From contig CALVPC010000063.1 in the NCBI GenBank assembly GCA_944350405.1, positions 1-5,756 of the forward strand: 5,756 nucleotides of DNA, read 5' to 3'. The stretch is from an uncultured Bacilli bacterium (GTDB lineage: Bacteria; Bacillota_I; Bacilli_A; RF39; UBA660). This document shows, piece by piece, positions 1 to 5,756 of the stretch. A program made the position numbers and the translations under genes. Below the pieces are notes generated by a model. The model was not told the origin of the DNA, ran no database searches, and was given only the letters and a program-made list of their open reading frames with translations. How positions within the stretch are numbered: the stretch's first letter is position 1; every line of letters begins with the position of its first letter.

Positions 1-788
<788 letters not shown>

Positions 789-854
789 AAAAATTTATTT
801 TTAGTTTGATTTTAATTATTAATTATACCTAGCTATCTCAAATTGACGTTTTGC

Positions 855-871
855 TCAGTTTTCAAAGATCA
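855..871 (-). promoter_or_regulatory. rrn leader boxA-type antitermination site
   Basis: The minus strand reads TGATCTTTGAAAACTGA here, close to the boxA consensus (TGCTCTTTGAAAA) and very like the Bacillus rRNA leader. It lies about 70-80 nt upstream of mature 16S. In known rrn operons boxA RNA recruits NusB/NusE to prevent early termination. The function is inferred from position and sequence. Confidence 0.8.
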
Positions 872-883
872 AATCTTCATTTT

Positions 884-903
884 GTCAGCCGTATTTTGCT
901 GAC
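884..903 (-). other. Leader hairpin just after rrn P2 start
   Basis: GTCAGC and GCTGAC form a perfect 6-bp stem around an 8-nt loop. The predicted P2 transcript starts around 906, so this hairpin would sit at its extreme 5' end. It has no T-run after it and so does not look like a terminator. A role in 5' end protection or leader folding is inference. Confidence 0.55.
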
Positions 904-912
904 TGCTTATTC

Positions 913-941
913 ATTGTATCAAATCATATTTTTAATGTCAA
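913..941 (-). promoter_or_regulatory. rRNA operon promoter P2
   Basis: The -35 is a perfect TTGACA (936-941) and the -10 is TACAAT (913-918), separated by exactly 17 bp. The predicted start is about 906, roughly 120 nt upstream of mature 16S. The bases just upstream of the -35 (about 942-970) are an A-tract followed by an AT-rich stretch, which fits an UP element contacting the RNA polymerase alpha subunits. This is a strong sigma-A-type promoter, proximal to the rRNA genes. Confidence 0.88.
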
Positions 942-988
942 GCAATTTTGTAAATTTTTTTATTTTTTTTGTCTATTTACAATTTTGC
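942..988 (-). repeat. 14-bp imperfect inverted repeat upstream of rrn P2
   Basis: The arms GCAAAATTGTAAAT (975-988) and ATTTACAAAATTGC (942-955) are complementary at 12 of 14 positions, with two central mismatches. They flank a 19-nt A-rich spacer. The inner arm ends one base before the P2 -35 box. It could be part of an UP element, a DNA-binding site, or a structure in the P1 transcript. AT-richness makes chance plausible. Confidence 0.4.
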
Positions 989-994
989 TTTTCG

Positions 995-1023
995 TTCTCC
1001 TAAAAATTAAATTTTTAAGAGAA
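995..1023 (-). other. 13-bp hairpin between rrn P1 and P2
   Basis: On the minus strand TTCTCTTAAAAAT and ATTTTTAGGAGAA pair over 13 bp (one G-U wobble) around a 3-nt TTA loop. It is transcribed only from P1. No T-run follows, so it is not a canonical terminator. It may be a leader structure or RNase III substrate; the role is not shown by the sequence. Confidence 0.5.
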
Positions 1024-1082
1024 TTAATTAATATGCTTATTAACTGCGCTTAATAGTCGCTAAAATTGATACAACGTTTTAT

Positions 1083-1111
1083 AATATAACTTATTTATTT
1101 CTGCTTGTCAA
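1083..1111 (-). promoter_or_regulatory. rRNA operon promoter P1
   Basis: A perfect TTGACA (1106-1111) and a TATATT -10 (1083-1088) are separated by 17 bp. This is the distal of two tandem promoters, about 170 bp upstream of P2, an arrangement typical of rRNA operons. The -35 lies one base past the T-run of the terminator for ntdP, so terminator and promoter are packed back to back. Confidence 0.85.
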
Positions 1112-1112
1112 T

Positions 1113-1134
1113 AAAAAAAAGATATTTTTATATC
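1113..1134 (-). terminator. Rho-independent terminator after ntdP
   Basis: GATAT-AAAA-ATATC forms a 5-bp stem with a 4-nt loop (1121-1134), followed by eight Ts (1113-1120). It lies about 50 nt after the ntdP stop. The stem is AT-rich and modest. The plus-strand reading also ends in a T-run, so it could work in both directions. It would insulate the rRNA promoters from upstream transcription. Confidence 0.7.
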
Positions 1135-1182
1135 ATTTTTTTATTACAATATATATTATGCTATTTGTAAGATAGTATTACA

Positions 1183-1728
1183 TTAATTTGTTACTTTTTC
1201 TTCTTTTACTAATTTATATTCATTATAATAATAATTAATTGAGTTCTTATTAAATGGATATTCTTTGTTTCTAGCTTTGTTTATTAAATTTGTTAATTCA
1301 CTTTTTAATATTTTATCTAGCTGCTCCGAATAATTCATTTTCTTTTTATGATATTGGTATTCACCTCTATCTAGAATTTTAAATGATCCATCTGGGAATA
1401 CTCTTAAATCCAAGTCATAGTCAATATATTTTATTGTATCATCTTCTATTATATAAGGAGAGGCTATATTACAATAATAATAGATACCAGACTTTTTTAT
1501 TTGACCTATTATGTTAAACCAATTCTTTTTAGAAAAATACATTATAGCAGGTTCTTTGGTTCTCCATGTTCTTCCATCTTTTTCTATTACTAAACTTTTA
1601 TAATTAGCAAATATCATGTAATCATTATCTTCATCTAAATATGTAGCTTCATTCCAGCTTCTATCAATTTGTCCATCATGCTTATATTTGTGTATTTTAA
1701 GTATGTCTCCTTTTTTATATTTTTTCAT
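1183..1728 (-). CDS. ntdP: Nucleoside tri-/diphosphate phosphatase, Ntdp/DUF402 family
   Basis: This 181-aa protein is full length for the Ntdp (YgaC/SA1684) family, cytosolic enzymes that hydrolyse nucleoside tri- and diphosphates with a divalent metal. Family hallmarks seen are YKHDG at 15-19, DGRTWRTKEPAIMYF at 51-65, GIYYYCN at 81-87 and YIDYDLDLRVFPDG at 101-114. By alignment from memory to characterised members, the likely metal ligands are N87, D103, D105, D107, D120 and E123, and R23 is the likely catalytic arginine; all are present. The ATG at 1728 is preceded by GGATGTGA, one mismatch from a strong ribosome site, with 4 nt spacing. It has its own promoter in the 61-nt gap after the protease gene and ends before a terminator, so it can be transcribed alone. 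The tail (about 160-181) is lysine/tyrosine-rich and less conserved. The cellular substrate cannot be told from sequence. Confidence 0.93.
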   Translation of the reverse strand: MKKYKKGDILKIHKYKHDGQIDRSWNEATYLDEDNDYMIFANYKSLVIEKDGRTWRTKEPAIMYFSKKNWFNIIGQIKKSGIYYYCNIASPYIIEDDTIKYIDYDLDLRVFPDGSFKILDRGEYQYHKKKMNYSEQLDKILKSELTNLINKARNKEYPFNKNSINYYYNEYKLVKEEKVTN

Positions 1729-1750
1729 TAAATCACATCCACTTGATTAC

Positions 1751-1779
1751 ATTATATACCTTTTCTAGTTTTATTTCAA
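1751..1779 (-). promoter_or_regulatory. ntdP promoter
   Basis: TTGAAA (1774-1779) and a perfect TATAAT (1751-1756) are separated by 17 bp on the minus strand. The predicted start near 1744 gives a short leader of about 15 nt before the ntdP ATG. It sits wholly in the gap after the protease stop codon. No terminator is seen in that gap, so read-through from the protease gene is also possible. Confidence 0.75.
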
Positions 1780-1791
1780 ATTTATATACAA

Positions 1792-3081
1792 TTAATCTTG
1801 GGATAAGATTTCTATAGCTTTTTGTAATTGAGTGTCATCTTTCTTATCTAATGTTTCGTAATATTTATCATTTAACTCTACTTCTATTGTTGGGATTATA
1901 CCTATGTTATTAATTTCTTTACCTTGACTTGTCATCCAAGTTTCTGTTGTATATTTAATAATTCCTCCACTTGGTAAATTCTTGATTTTTTGAACAGTTC
2001 CTTTGCCATATGTAGTTTGCCCTATTAATTCTGATCCTAAATTTTCATTTAATGCTGATGCTAATACTTCTGCTCCAGAAGCACTACCTTGATCTATTAA
2101 AATTGCAATTTCATATTTTTTATTACTATTTTTTACAGAATATCTTTTTGTTACTTCATCATTTAAAACTGTTTGAACTATTACATCTTCTTTTTGCAGA
2201 AAATCACTAGCTATATTTATAACTGTTTCTAAATCTCCACCTGAGTTTGATCTTACATCAATTATTAATTTATCTATATTTTGATTTTCCAATTCTTTTA
2301 AATGTTTTTCAAATTGTTCGTCTGTATTACTAGCAAATATTGATATTTGAATATAACCTATTTTTCGGCCATTTTCTTCTAAGACTTCTGATGCCACTGA
2401 TGGTATTTCAACTTTTCCTGATGTTACTTTTGTTTCTATTTCTTGATTATCTCTTTTTACAGTTATTGTATATGTTTTATTATCCCCCTTTGTTATAATT
2501 TCTGCTATTTCTGAAAGGGTTTTAGTACTAACATCTATGTTATCTACTTTTAAGTATTCATCTCCAGCTTGTAATCCAGCTTTGTCTGCAGGTGATCCTT
2601 CAAATACTTTATTTATTATTACTTTACCGCTTTCTTCATCTCTATATATTTCAACCCCTATTCCATAGAAGTATCCTTCTAATTCTTCTTTTAAAGTATC
2701 GCTTGCTTGTTCGTCATAATACAATGAAAAATCATCCCCAAGCAAACTAAACATTCCATTTATAGCAGCATCTTTAAGTTGGTCTTCATCTATTTCATCA
2801 ATGTATTCTTCAAGTAAAGTGTTATATATACTTTCAATTTCAGATACATTATTATTAATTTTTTTAGTTATTGAAATATTATTTACATCTCTTCCTGAAA
2901 ATATCATTTCTCCTGCTACTATTCCAAGTAGTAAGGCCATTACAAATATTAACAATAATTCTAATGTATTAAATTTGTTCTTTTCTAAATTTATTTTTGA
3001 TATTTGTTTTTTTATTTTTTTGTATAGTTTGTTATTTTTAATTGTTTCTTTAATATTTAATTTTTTTTCTTTTTTTGACAT
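1792..3081 (-). CDS. Membrane-anchored S41 carboxy-terminal processing protease (CtpA/CtpB type)
   Basis: This is a serine protease of the C-terminal processing family, anchored in the membrane with its catalytic part outside. Counted from the ATG at 3081 (429 aa), there is a lysine-rich cytoplasmic N-terminus (1-40), one transmembrane helix (about 41-58), a helical linker, a PDZ domain (about 132-212) that binds substrate C-termini, and the S41 core. The catalytic set fits Ser335 (in QGSASGAEVLASAL), Lys360 and Gln364 (YGKGTVQ). The Ser-Lys spacing of 25 and Lys-Gln spacing of 4 match B. subtilis CtpB as I recall it. A GTG nine bases upstream also gives an open frame, but that GTG lies inside the ribosome site GAGGTGA, so ATG is preferred. 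In Bacillus, CtpB cleaves SpoIVFA in sporulation, while other members trim envelope proteins; the substrate here is unknown. A TATAAT lies at 3094-3099 but is too close to the ribosome site to be a convincing promoter. Confidence 0.93.
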   Translation of the reverse strand: MSKKEKKLNIKETIKNNKLYKKIKKQISKINLEKNKFNTLELLLIFVMALLLGIVAGEMIFSGRDVNNISITKKINNNVSEIESIYNTLLEEYIDEIDEDQLKDAAINGMFSLLGDDFSLYYDEQASDTLKEELEGYFYGIGVEIYRDEESGKVIINKVFEGSPADKAGLQAGDEYLKVDNIDVSTKTLSEIAEIITKGDNKTYTITVKRDNQEIETKVTSGKVEIPSVASEVLEENGRKIGYIQISIFASNTDEQFEKHLKELENQNIDKLIIDVRSNSGGDLETVINIASDFLQKEDVIVQTVLNDEVTKRYSVKNSNKKYEIAILIDQGSASGAEVLASALNENLGSELIGQTTYGKGTVQKIKNLPSGGIIKYTTETWMTSQGKEINNIGIIPTIEVELNDKYYETLDKKDDTQLQKAIEILSQD

Positions 3082-3086
3082 AAGAG

Positions 3087-3093
3087 TCACCTC
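3087..3093 (-). promoter_or_regulatory. Ribosome binding site deciding the protease start
   Basis: The minus strand reads GAGGTGA, 5 nt before the ATG at 3081. The match to the 16S anti-Shine-Dalgarno sequence is strong and the spacing is good. It contains the alternative GTG (3088-3090), which therefore is very unlikely to be the start. Confidence 0.85.
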
Positions 3094-3130
3094 ATTATAT
3101 ATGATAACATATTTTTTTTAGTTTAAAAAT

Positions 3131-3152
3131 AAAAAAGCTGTTAGTAGCTCTT
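3131..3152 (-). terminator. Rho-independent terminator after tRNA-Asn
   Basis: AAGAGCT (3146-3152) pairs with AGCTTTT (3133-3139), seven pairs including one G-U, around a 6-nt loop. The second arm runs into a T-rich tract. It begins about 10 nt after the tRNA CCA end and lies before the protease gene, so it likely ends the tRNA transcript. Confidence 0.72.
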
Positions 3153-3162
3153 ATTTTTTTTA

Positions 3163-3239
3163 TGGCGCCTCAACTAGGACTCGAACCTAGGACCCCTTGA
3201 TTAACAGTCAAGTGCTCTAACCGACTGAGCTATTGAGGC
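3163..3239 (-). tRNA. tRNA-Asn (anticodon GTT)
   Basis: A complete 77-nt cloverleaf is visible. It has a 7-bp acceptor (GCCTCAA/TTGAGGC), a 4-bp D stem with a 9-nt loop, an anticodon stem CTTGA/TCAAG around CTGTTAA, a 5-nt variable loop, and a T stem CTAGG/CCTAG with the canonical TTCGAGT loop. The anticodon GTT is at 3203-3205 and reads both Asn codons. The discriminator is G and the CCA end is encoded in the DNA. It stands alone with its own terminator and is not joined to a tRNA cluster in this window. It is intact and is not the integration site of the neighbouring element. Confidence 0.97.
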
Positions 3240-3240
3240 A

Positions 3241-3382
3241 TATATATTGTTTAATGATTTGTTAATACTAATATTATTATAGTGAATATATACAAAAATA
3301 TTCTTATTAATCTTCATCTTATATTATTAATTATAATATTATATATATTTTTTTTCAAGTAAAAAAATAGCATTTTTAAATT
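3241..3382 (-). promoter_or_regulatory. AT-rich spacer with probable tRNA-Asn promoter
   Basis: This stretch between the lipoprotein terminator and the tRNA holds no open frame of note. A perfect TATAAT -10 lies at 3276-3281 on the minus strand, about 37 nt upstream of the tRNA 5' end. At 17 bp spacing the -35 position reads AGAATA (3299-3304), which is poor, so the promoter call rests mainly on the -10 and on the need for one after the upstream terminator. Confidence 0.4.
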
Positions 3383-3393
3383 ATGCTATTTTT
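3361..3393 (-). terminator. Strong terminator at the end of the lipoprotein gene
   Basis: AAAAATAGCAT (3383-3393) pairs perfectly with ATGCTATTTTT (3363-3373), an 11-bp stem with a 9-nt loop, ending in a run of seven Ts. The TAG stop of the lipoprotein frame (3386-3388) lies inside the first arm, so gene and terminator overlap. It would also stop any read-through from the recombinase before the tRNA. Confidence 0.88.
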
Positions 3394-4282
3394 CATTTAT
3401 CGCTGATACTACGTTTATAGATTTTGCAACTTCTAATAGTTCACTTTTATCCATTTGATCTGAAACAATATAATACTCTATACCATTGCTAGTCCATGTA
3501 TATGATGTATCTGTTAATGACCCTACTGTATCTATTAACATAAATGGTTCTCCATATGTAGGAATTATTTCTAATTCTTCTGATGGTGCTACTGTTTCTT
3601 GAACTAAGATAAATGGATTATCTCCGGAGAATGTCATTATTACTCTCTCTCCTGTTTCTGTTGAGATTACTTCTTTATCTGATAATGATGTATTAGATGG
3701 TAAATATAATGGGAAAACATTTTCATCTACTTTTGATGTTGTATTTGTATTATTTTCTGTATTTTGATTATTTTGGGTTGTATTATTTTCTACGTTATTA
3801 TCTGATGTTTCATTATTATTTGTTTGATTTTCATTGGTAGTGGTATTTTGATTTTCATCTGTATTATTGCTATTTTCTTCAACTTGATTTGAATCTTGTT
3901 GATTAGGACTTTCACTATTAACAAAATCTTTTGTTATTTCTTCTAAGTTAAATGTCTTATCGTCAAAATCAGCTTTTTTATCTAAACTAGTTACTTCAAA
4001 TTTTATATATGTAATACCTTGATCATCTTGTACTTCAACTCTTTTTAAATTAAAATCTTGATCTAAAATAATATTTTGCTTTGTATATTTTGGATTGTTT
4101 GGATAGTTTGCTTTTACTGTGAATACATAATCTTTATCTTTTTGAGTAAATGTATAATCTTCGTCATTTTTTAAATCATTTGCTACAGAATCTAAAAGAT
4201 AACTTTGTGAATTATTATTTGGCCAATCACTTTGAAATTTGAAGCTTTTATTTAATGATGGTGTTATTACGTAGACAACCAA
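3386..4282 (-). pseudogene. LolA-like/GerS-like lipoprotein, 5'-truncated at an element junction
   Basis: This 298-codon frame matches the C-terminal part of clostridial LolA-like lipoproteins (the YdcC/GerS group, linked to sporulation and germination). The conserved stretch VYVITPSLNKSFKF with QSDWPNNNSQSYLL sits at residues 3-30. In intact members, as I recall them, this motif lies well inside the protein, after a signal peptide, a lipobox Cys and several beta strands, none of which exist here. After the LolA-like part (1-115) comes an Asn/Thr/Gln/Glu-rich linker (about 122-184), then a DUF4367-like C-terminal domain (about 188-290). The only start available is TTG at 4282 with no ribosome site. 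Eight codons upstream in the same frame is the stop of the serine recombinase. I infer that an element inserted inside the gene and that the 5' part lies beyond it, outside the window. The frame has no internal stops, so the loss is recent or reversible. Family assignment is fairly sure; the sporulation role is not proven. Confidence 0.82.
3731..3919 (-). repeat. Low-complexity Asn/Thr/Gln/Glu linker coding region
   Basis: About 63 codons inside the lipoprotein frame encode almost only Asn, Thr, Gln, Glu, Asp and Ser, with no strict repeat unit. It separates the LolA-like part from the DUF4367-like part and is probably an extracellular disordered spacer. Such tracts often vary in length between strains. 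Confidence 0.7.
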
Positions 4283-4306
4283 AGGTTTAATTTTTTTATA
4301 TTTTTA
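4272..4306 (-). other. Probable element end / attachment junction inside the lipoprotein gene
   Basis: The recombinase stop TAA occupies 4304-4306. An AT-rich, lysine-coding stretch follows to about 4286, and then recognisable lipoprotein sequence starts by about 4276 (Val-Tyr-Val-Ile-Thr-Pro). The crossover is therefore likely within about 4274-4286, reading CCTTTGGTTGTC on the minus strand. Serine integrases recombine at a 2-bp core, which cannot be named without the other junction or an empty-site homologue. Confidence 0.55.
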
Positions 4307-5756
4307 ATAACCATTTTCAAATGGTTTAAACTTATAATATATATCTATATTCTTATCTTCATCTATGATTATTCTATCAATTATACTAGATAATAATTGT
4401 ACACTAGGTTTTTTCATAGATAAATATTCTCTTATAACACTTTCATATTTCTTATTATTATCAGTTATATTGTTTTTTATATTATACATTTTTGTTTTTA
4501 TTTCTTTTATCTCGTTTTGTTTAGTGATTGTTTCTTCAGTTATTCTATTGCTCATTCTTTTATACATTTCTAAATCAATAATGCCTTCTAGTTTATCATT
4601 ATATAGTTCTTCTTTTTTTTGACTACTGAATTCTACTTCGGCCTCTAACTTCTTTAATCTTATTTGTAATTCATTTAATATCTTTTGTGTTTTATCACTA
4701 TTTGCTAGTATATTTTTTAAATCGTTAGTCTTTAAATATTTTTTACACATCTTTTTAATCTCACTTAAAACTAATTCTTCTAGTTCATAATATTTAATAT
4801 TGTGTGGTGTGCATACATTATATCTTTTATGCTTTGCCCAGTAATTACAATTACCATAGCATCTTGTTACTTCACCCTTCTTTTTAGTTTGGACTTTTTG
4901 AACTCTAAAACCTATCGTGTGTCCACATTCTTTGCAGTATACCAAACCTTTTAACAATATATCTTGAGTATTTTTTCTTTGGTTCTTATTCCTATTATAT
5001 ATGTCTTGCGCTAGATTAAATGTTTCTTTATCTACAATAGCCGGACATTTGCCTTCGCAAATTATCCAGTCTTCTTTTTTTTGCCTTATTCTTTTTTTTG
5101 ATTTATAACTAGGTTTTTTTGACCTACCTTGTGTTAAATCACCAGCATAAGTAGGAAGTGTTAATATATCACTTATAGTTCTATTTCCCCACATCCCGTA
5201 TGCTGTAGATTTTTGACCTACATTAAGTCCTTTATATACACTTGGTATAGGAATTTTTTCATCAGTTAGAATTCTAGTAATTTCACATATACCTTTGCCA
5301 CTAACAAATAAGTTAAAAATTCTTCTAACAACTTCGGCTGCTTTTTCATCTATTATTAACTTATATTTATTATTAGGGTCTTTTTTATAACCATATGGTG
5401 CTGTTTTACCTAGAAAATTACCTTGACTCCTTTTATTGTACACACTTGCCTTCATTTTTTTAGATGTATCTCTTACATGCTTTTCATTAAAGAAACATTG
5501 TATAGGTATCATTTCGTTAGATGTATTATATTCATCTGCAGTATCTACATTATCTAATAATGCAACATATCTAATACCTTTTTCATAAAAGTAATCTAAA
5601 TATCTTAATTGTTGACCTTCATTTCTTCCAAACCTTGATAGGTCTTTAGTAATTACCATATTAATTCGTTTAGCTTCAATATCTTCAATTAGTTTATTCC
5701 AACCATCTCTATCAAATTGAGTGCCACTAACACCATCATCTATATATTCATCTATA
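4283..5756 (-). mobile_element. Left end of an integrated element encoding a large serine recombinase (right part outside window)
   Basis: Sequence to the right of the lipoprotein junction appears foreign to that gene and carries a large serine recombinase at its very end. Elements such as Tn4451, Tn5397 and serine-integrase prophages keep this gene next to an attachment site. Only about 1.47 kb is visible, so cargo, size and class (prophage, conjugative, or small mobilizable) cannot be told. Confidence 0.65.
4304..5756 (-). CDS. Large serine recombinase (resolvase/integrase), N-terminus cut by right window edge
   Basis: The frame is open through the right edge, so the Met at 5659 is internal and not the start. 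The visible part is 483 codons. In visible numbering, residues 1-33 give the typical IDEYIDDGVSGTQFDRDGW region of the resolvase domain, and 33-45 give MVITKDLSRFGRN with the conserved active-site arginines. The catalytic serine and the first ~50-60 residues lie outside the window. Then come a recombinase domain (about 100-210, with GKTAPYGYKKDP), a zinc-ribbon domain (about 266-325, Cys at 274, 277, 299, 303 and 315) and a long coiled coil (about 352-425). The C-terminus ends IDIYYKFKPFENGY, usual for clostridial TndX/TnpX-like enzymes. These proteins excise and integrate DNA by a serine-linked double-strand break; the coiled coil controls direction. The stop lies about 20 bp from the inferred attachment site. 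No frameshift or stop is seen, so the enzyme is probably active if its start is intact. Confidence 0.93.
   Translation of the reverse strand, partial: IDEYIDDGVSGTQFDRDGWNKLIEDIEAKRINMVITKDLSRFGRNEGQQLRYLDYFYEKGIRYVALLDNVDTADEYNTSNEMIPIQCFFNEKHVRDTSKKMKASVYNKRSQGNFLGKTAPYGYKKDPNNKYKLIIDEKAAEVVRRIFNLFVSGKGICEITRILTDEKIPIPSVYKGLNVGQKSTAYGMWGNRTISDILTLPTYAGDLTQGRSKKPSYKSKKRIRQKKEDWIICEGKCPAIVDKETFNLAQDIYNRNKNQRKNTQDILLKGLVYCKECGHTIGFRVQKVQTKKKGEVTRCYGNCNYWAKHKRYNVCTPHNIKYYELEELVLSEIKKMCKKYLKTNDLKNILANSDKTQKILNELQIRLKKLEAEVEFSSQKKEELYNDKLEGIIDLEMYKRMSNRITEETITKQNEIKEIKTKMYNIKNNITDNNKKYESVIREYLSMKKPSVQLLSSIIDRIIIDEDKNIDIYYKFKPFENGY

Noticed and set aside
3088..3090. GTG start for the protease, giving three more residues
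   Set aside because: The GTG lies inside the ribosome binding site that serves the ATG at 3081.
3094..3099. TATAAT as the protease promoter
   Set aside because: Its start would fall inside the ribosome site and no acceptable -35 lies 16-18 bp upstream. Transcription may instead come from read-through past the tRNA terminator.
2801..3121. Plus-strand open frame of 106 codons
   Set aside because: It is the antisense of the protease N-terminus, rich in Phe/Leu/Ile because the real gene is Lys/Asn-rich. It shows no family motif.
3163..3239. tRNA-Asn as the integration site of the neighbouring element
   Set aside because: The recombinase is a serine type, which seldom uses tRNA genes. The tRNA is intact, lies about 1 kb from the junction, and no repeat of its 3' end is seen by the recombinase.
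3731..3919. Possible CRISPR-like or tandem repeat
   Set aside because: The apparent repetition is low-complexity Asn/Thr/Glu coding sequence without a constant unit or spacers.
4280..4282. TTG as a genuine start codon for the lipoprotein-like protein
   Set aside because: No ribosome site precedes it, and the protein would start inside a conserved LolA-like motif without any signal peptide. Truncation explains this better.
4365..4622. Plus-strand open frame of 85 codons resembling a hydrophobic peptide
   Set aside because: It lies antisense to the charged coiled-coil end of the recombinase; the apparent membrane character comes from reading Lys/Glu codons backwards.

Overview
The window comes from a very AT-rich, low-GC Gram-positive bacterium (Bacillota/Firmicutes). 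Four things support this: the 16S rRNA 5' half, a Bacillus-like rRNA leader with tandem promoters and boxA, an Ntdp/DUF402 phosphatase and a membrane-anchored CtpA/CtpB-type S41 protease. I cannot name the genus. The 16S carries unusual bases at the usual universal probe site, which suggests an uncultured or poorly sampled lineage. Every supported gene is on the minus strand, so transcription runs from the right edge to the left edge.

Layout in transcription order, right to left. From the right edge to about 4304 lies the 3' part of a large serine recombinase; its N-terminus, with the catalytic serine, is outside the window. Directly after its stop codon begins a LolA-like/GerS-like lipoprotein reading frame (stop at 3386) that lacks its signal peptide, lipobox and first part of the LolA fold. 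The two lie in the same frame, eight codons apart, so the end of an integrated element appears to cut the lipoprotein gene here. A strong terminator closes the remnant. Next come a complete tRNA-Asn(GTT) with encoded CCA and its own terminator, then a C-terminal processing protease (about 429 aa), then ntdP with its own clear promoter and a terminator. That terminator abuts the first promoter of an rRNA operon, which has two sigma-A-type promoters, leader structures and boxA, followed by the first ~788 nt of 16S rRNA running off the left edge.

Functionally the left two thirds is housekeeping: ribosome synthesis, tRNA, nucleotide phosphatase and envelope protease. The accessory part is the right third. 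There a Tn4451/Tn5397-type serine recombinase sits at the end of an element inserted in a sporulation/germination-type lipoprotein gene. The 3' remnant has stayed open for nearly 300 codons, so the insertion is either recent or reversible. A skin-like element that is excised to restore the gene is a testable possibility, but nothing in this window proves it.
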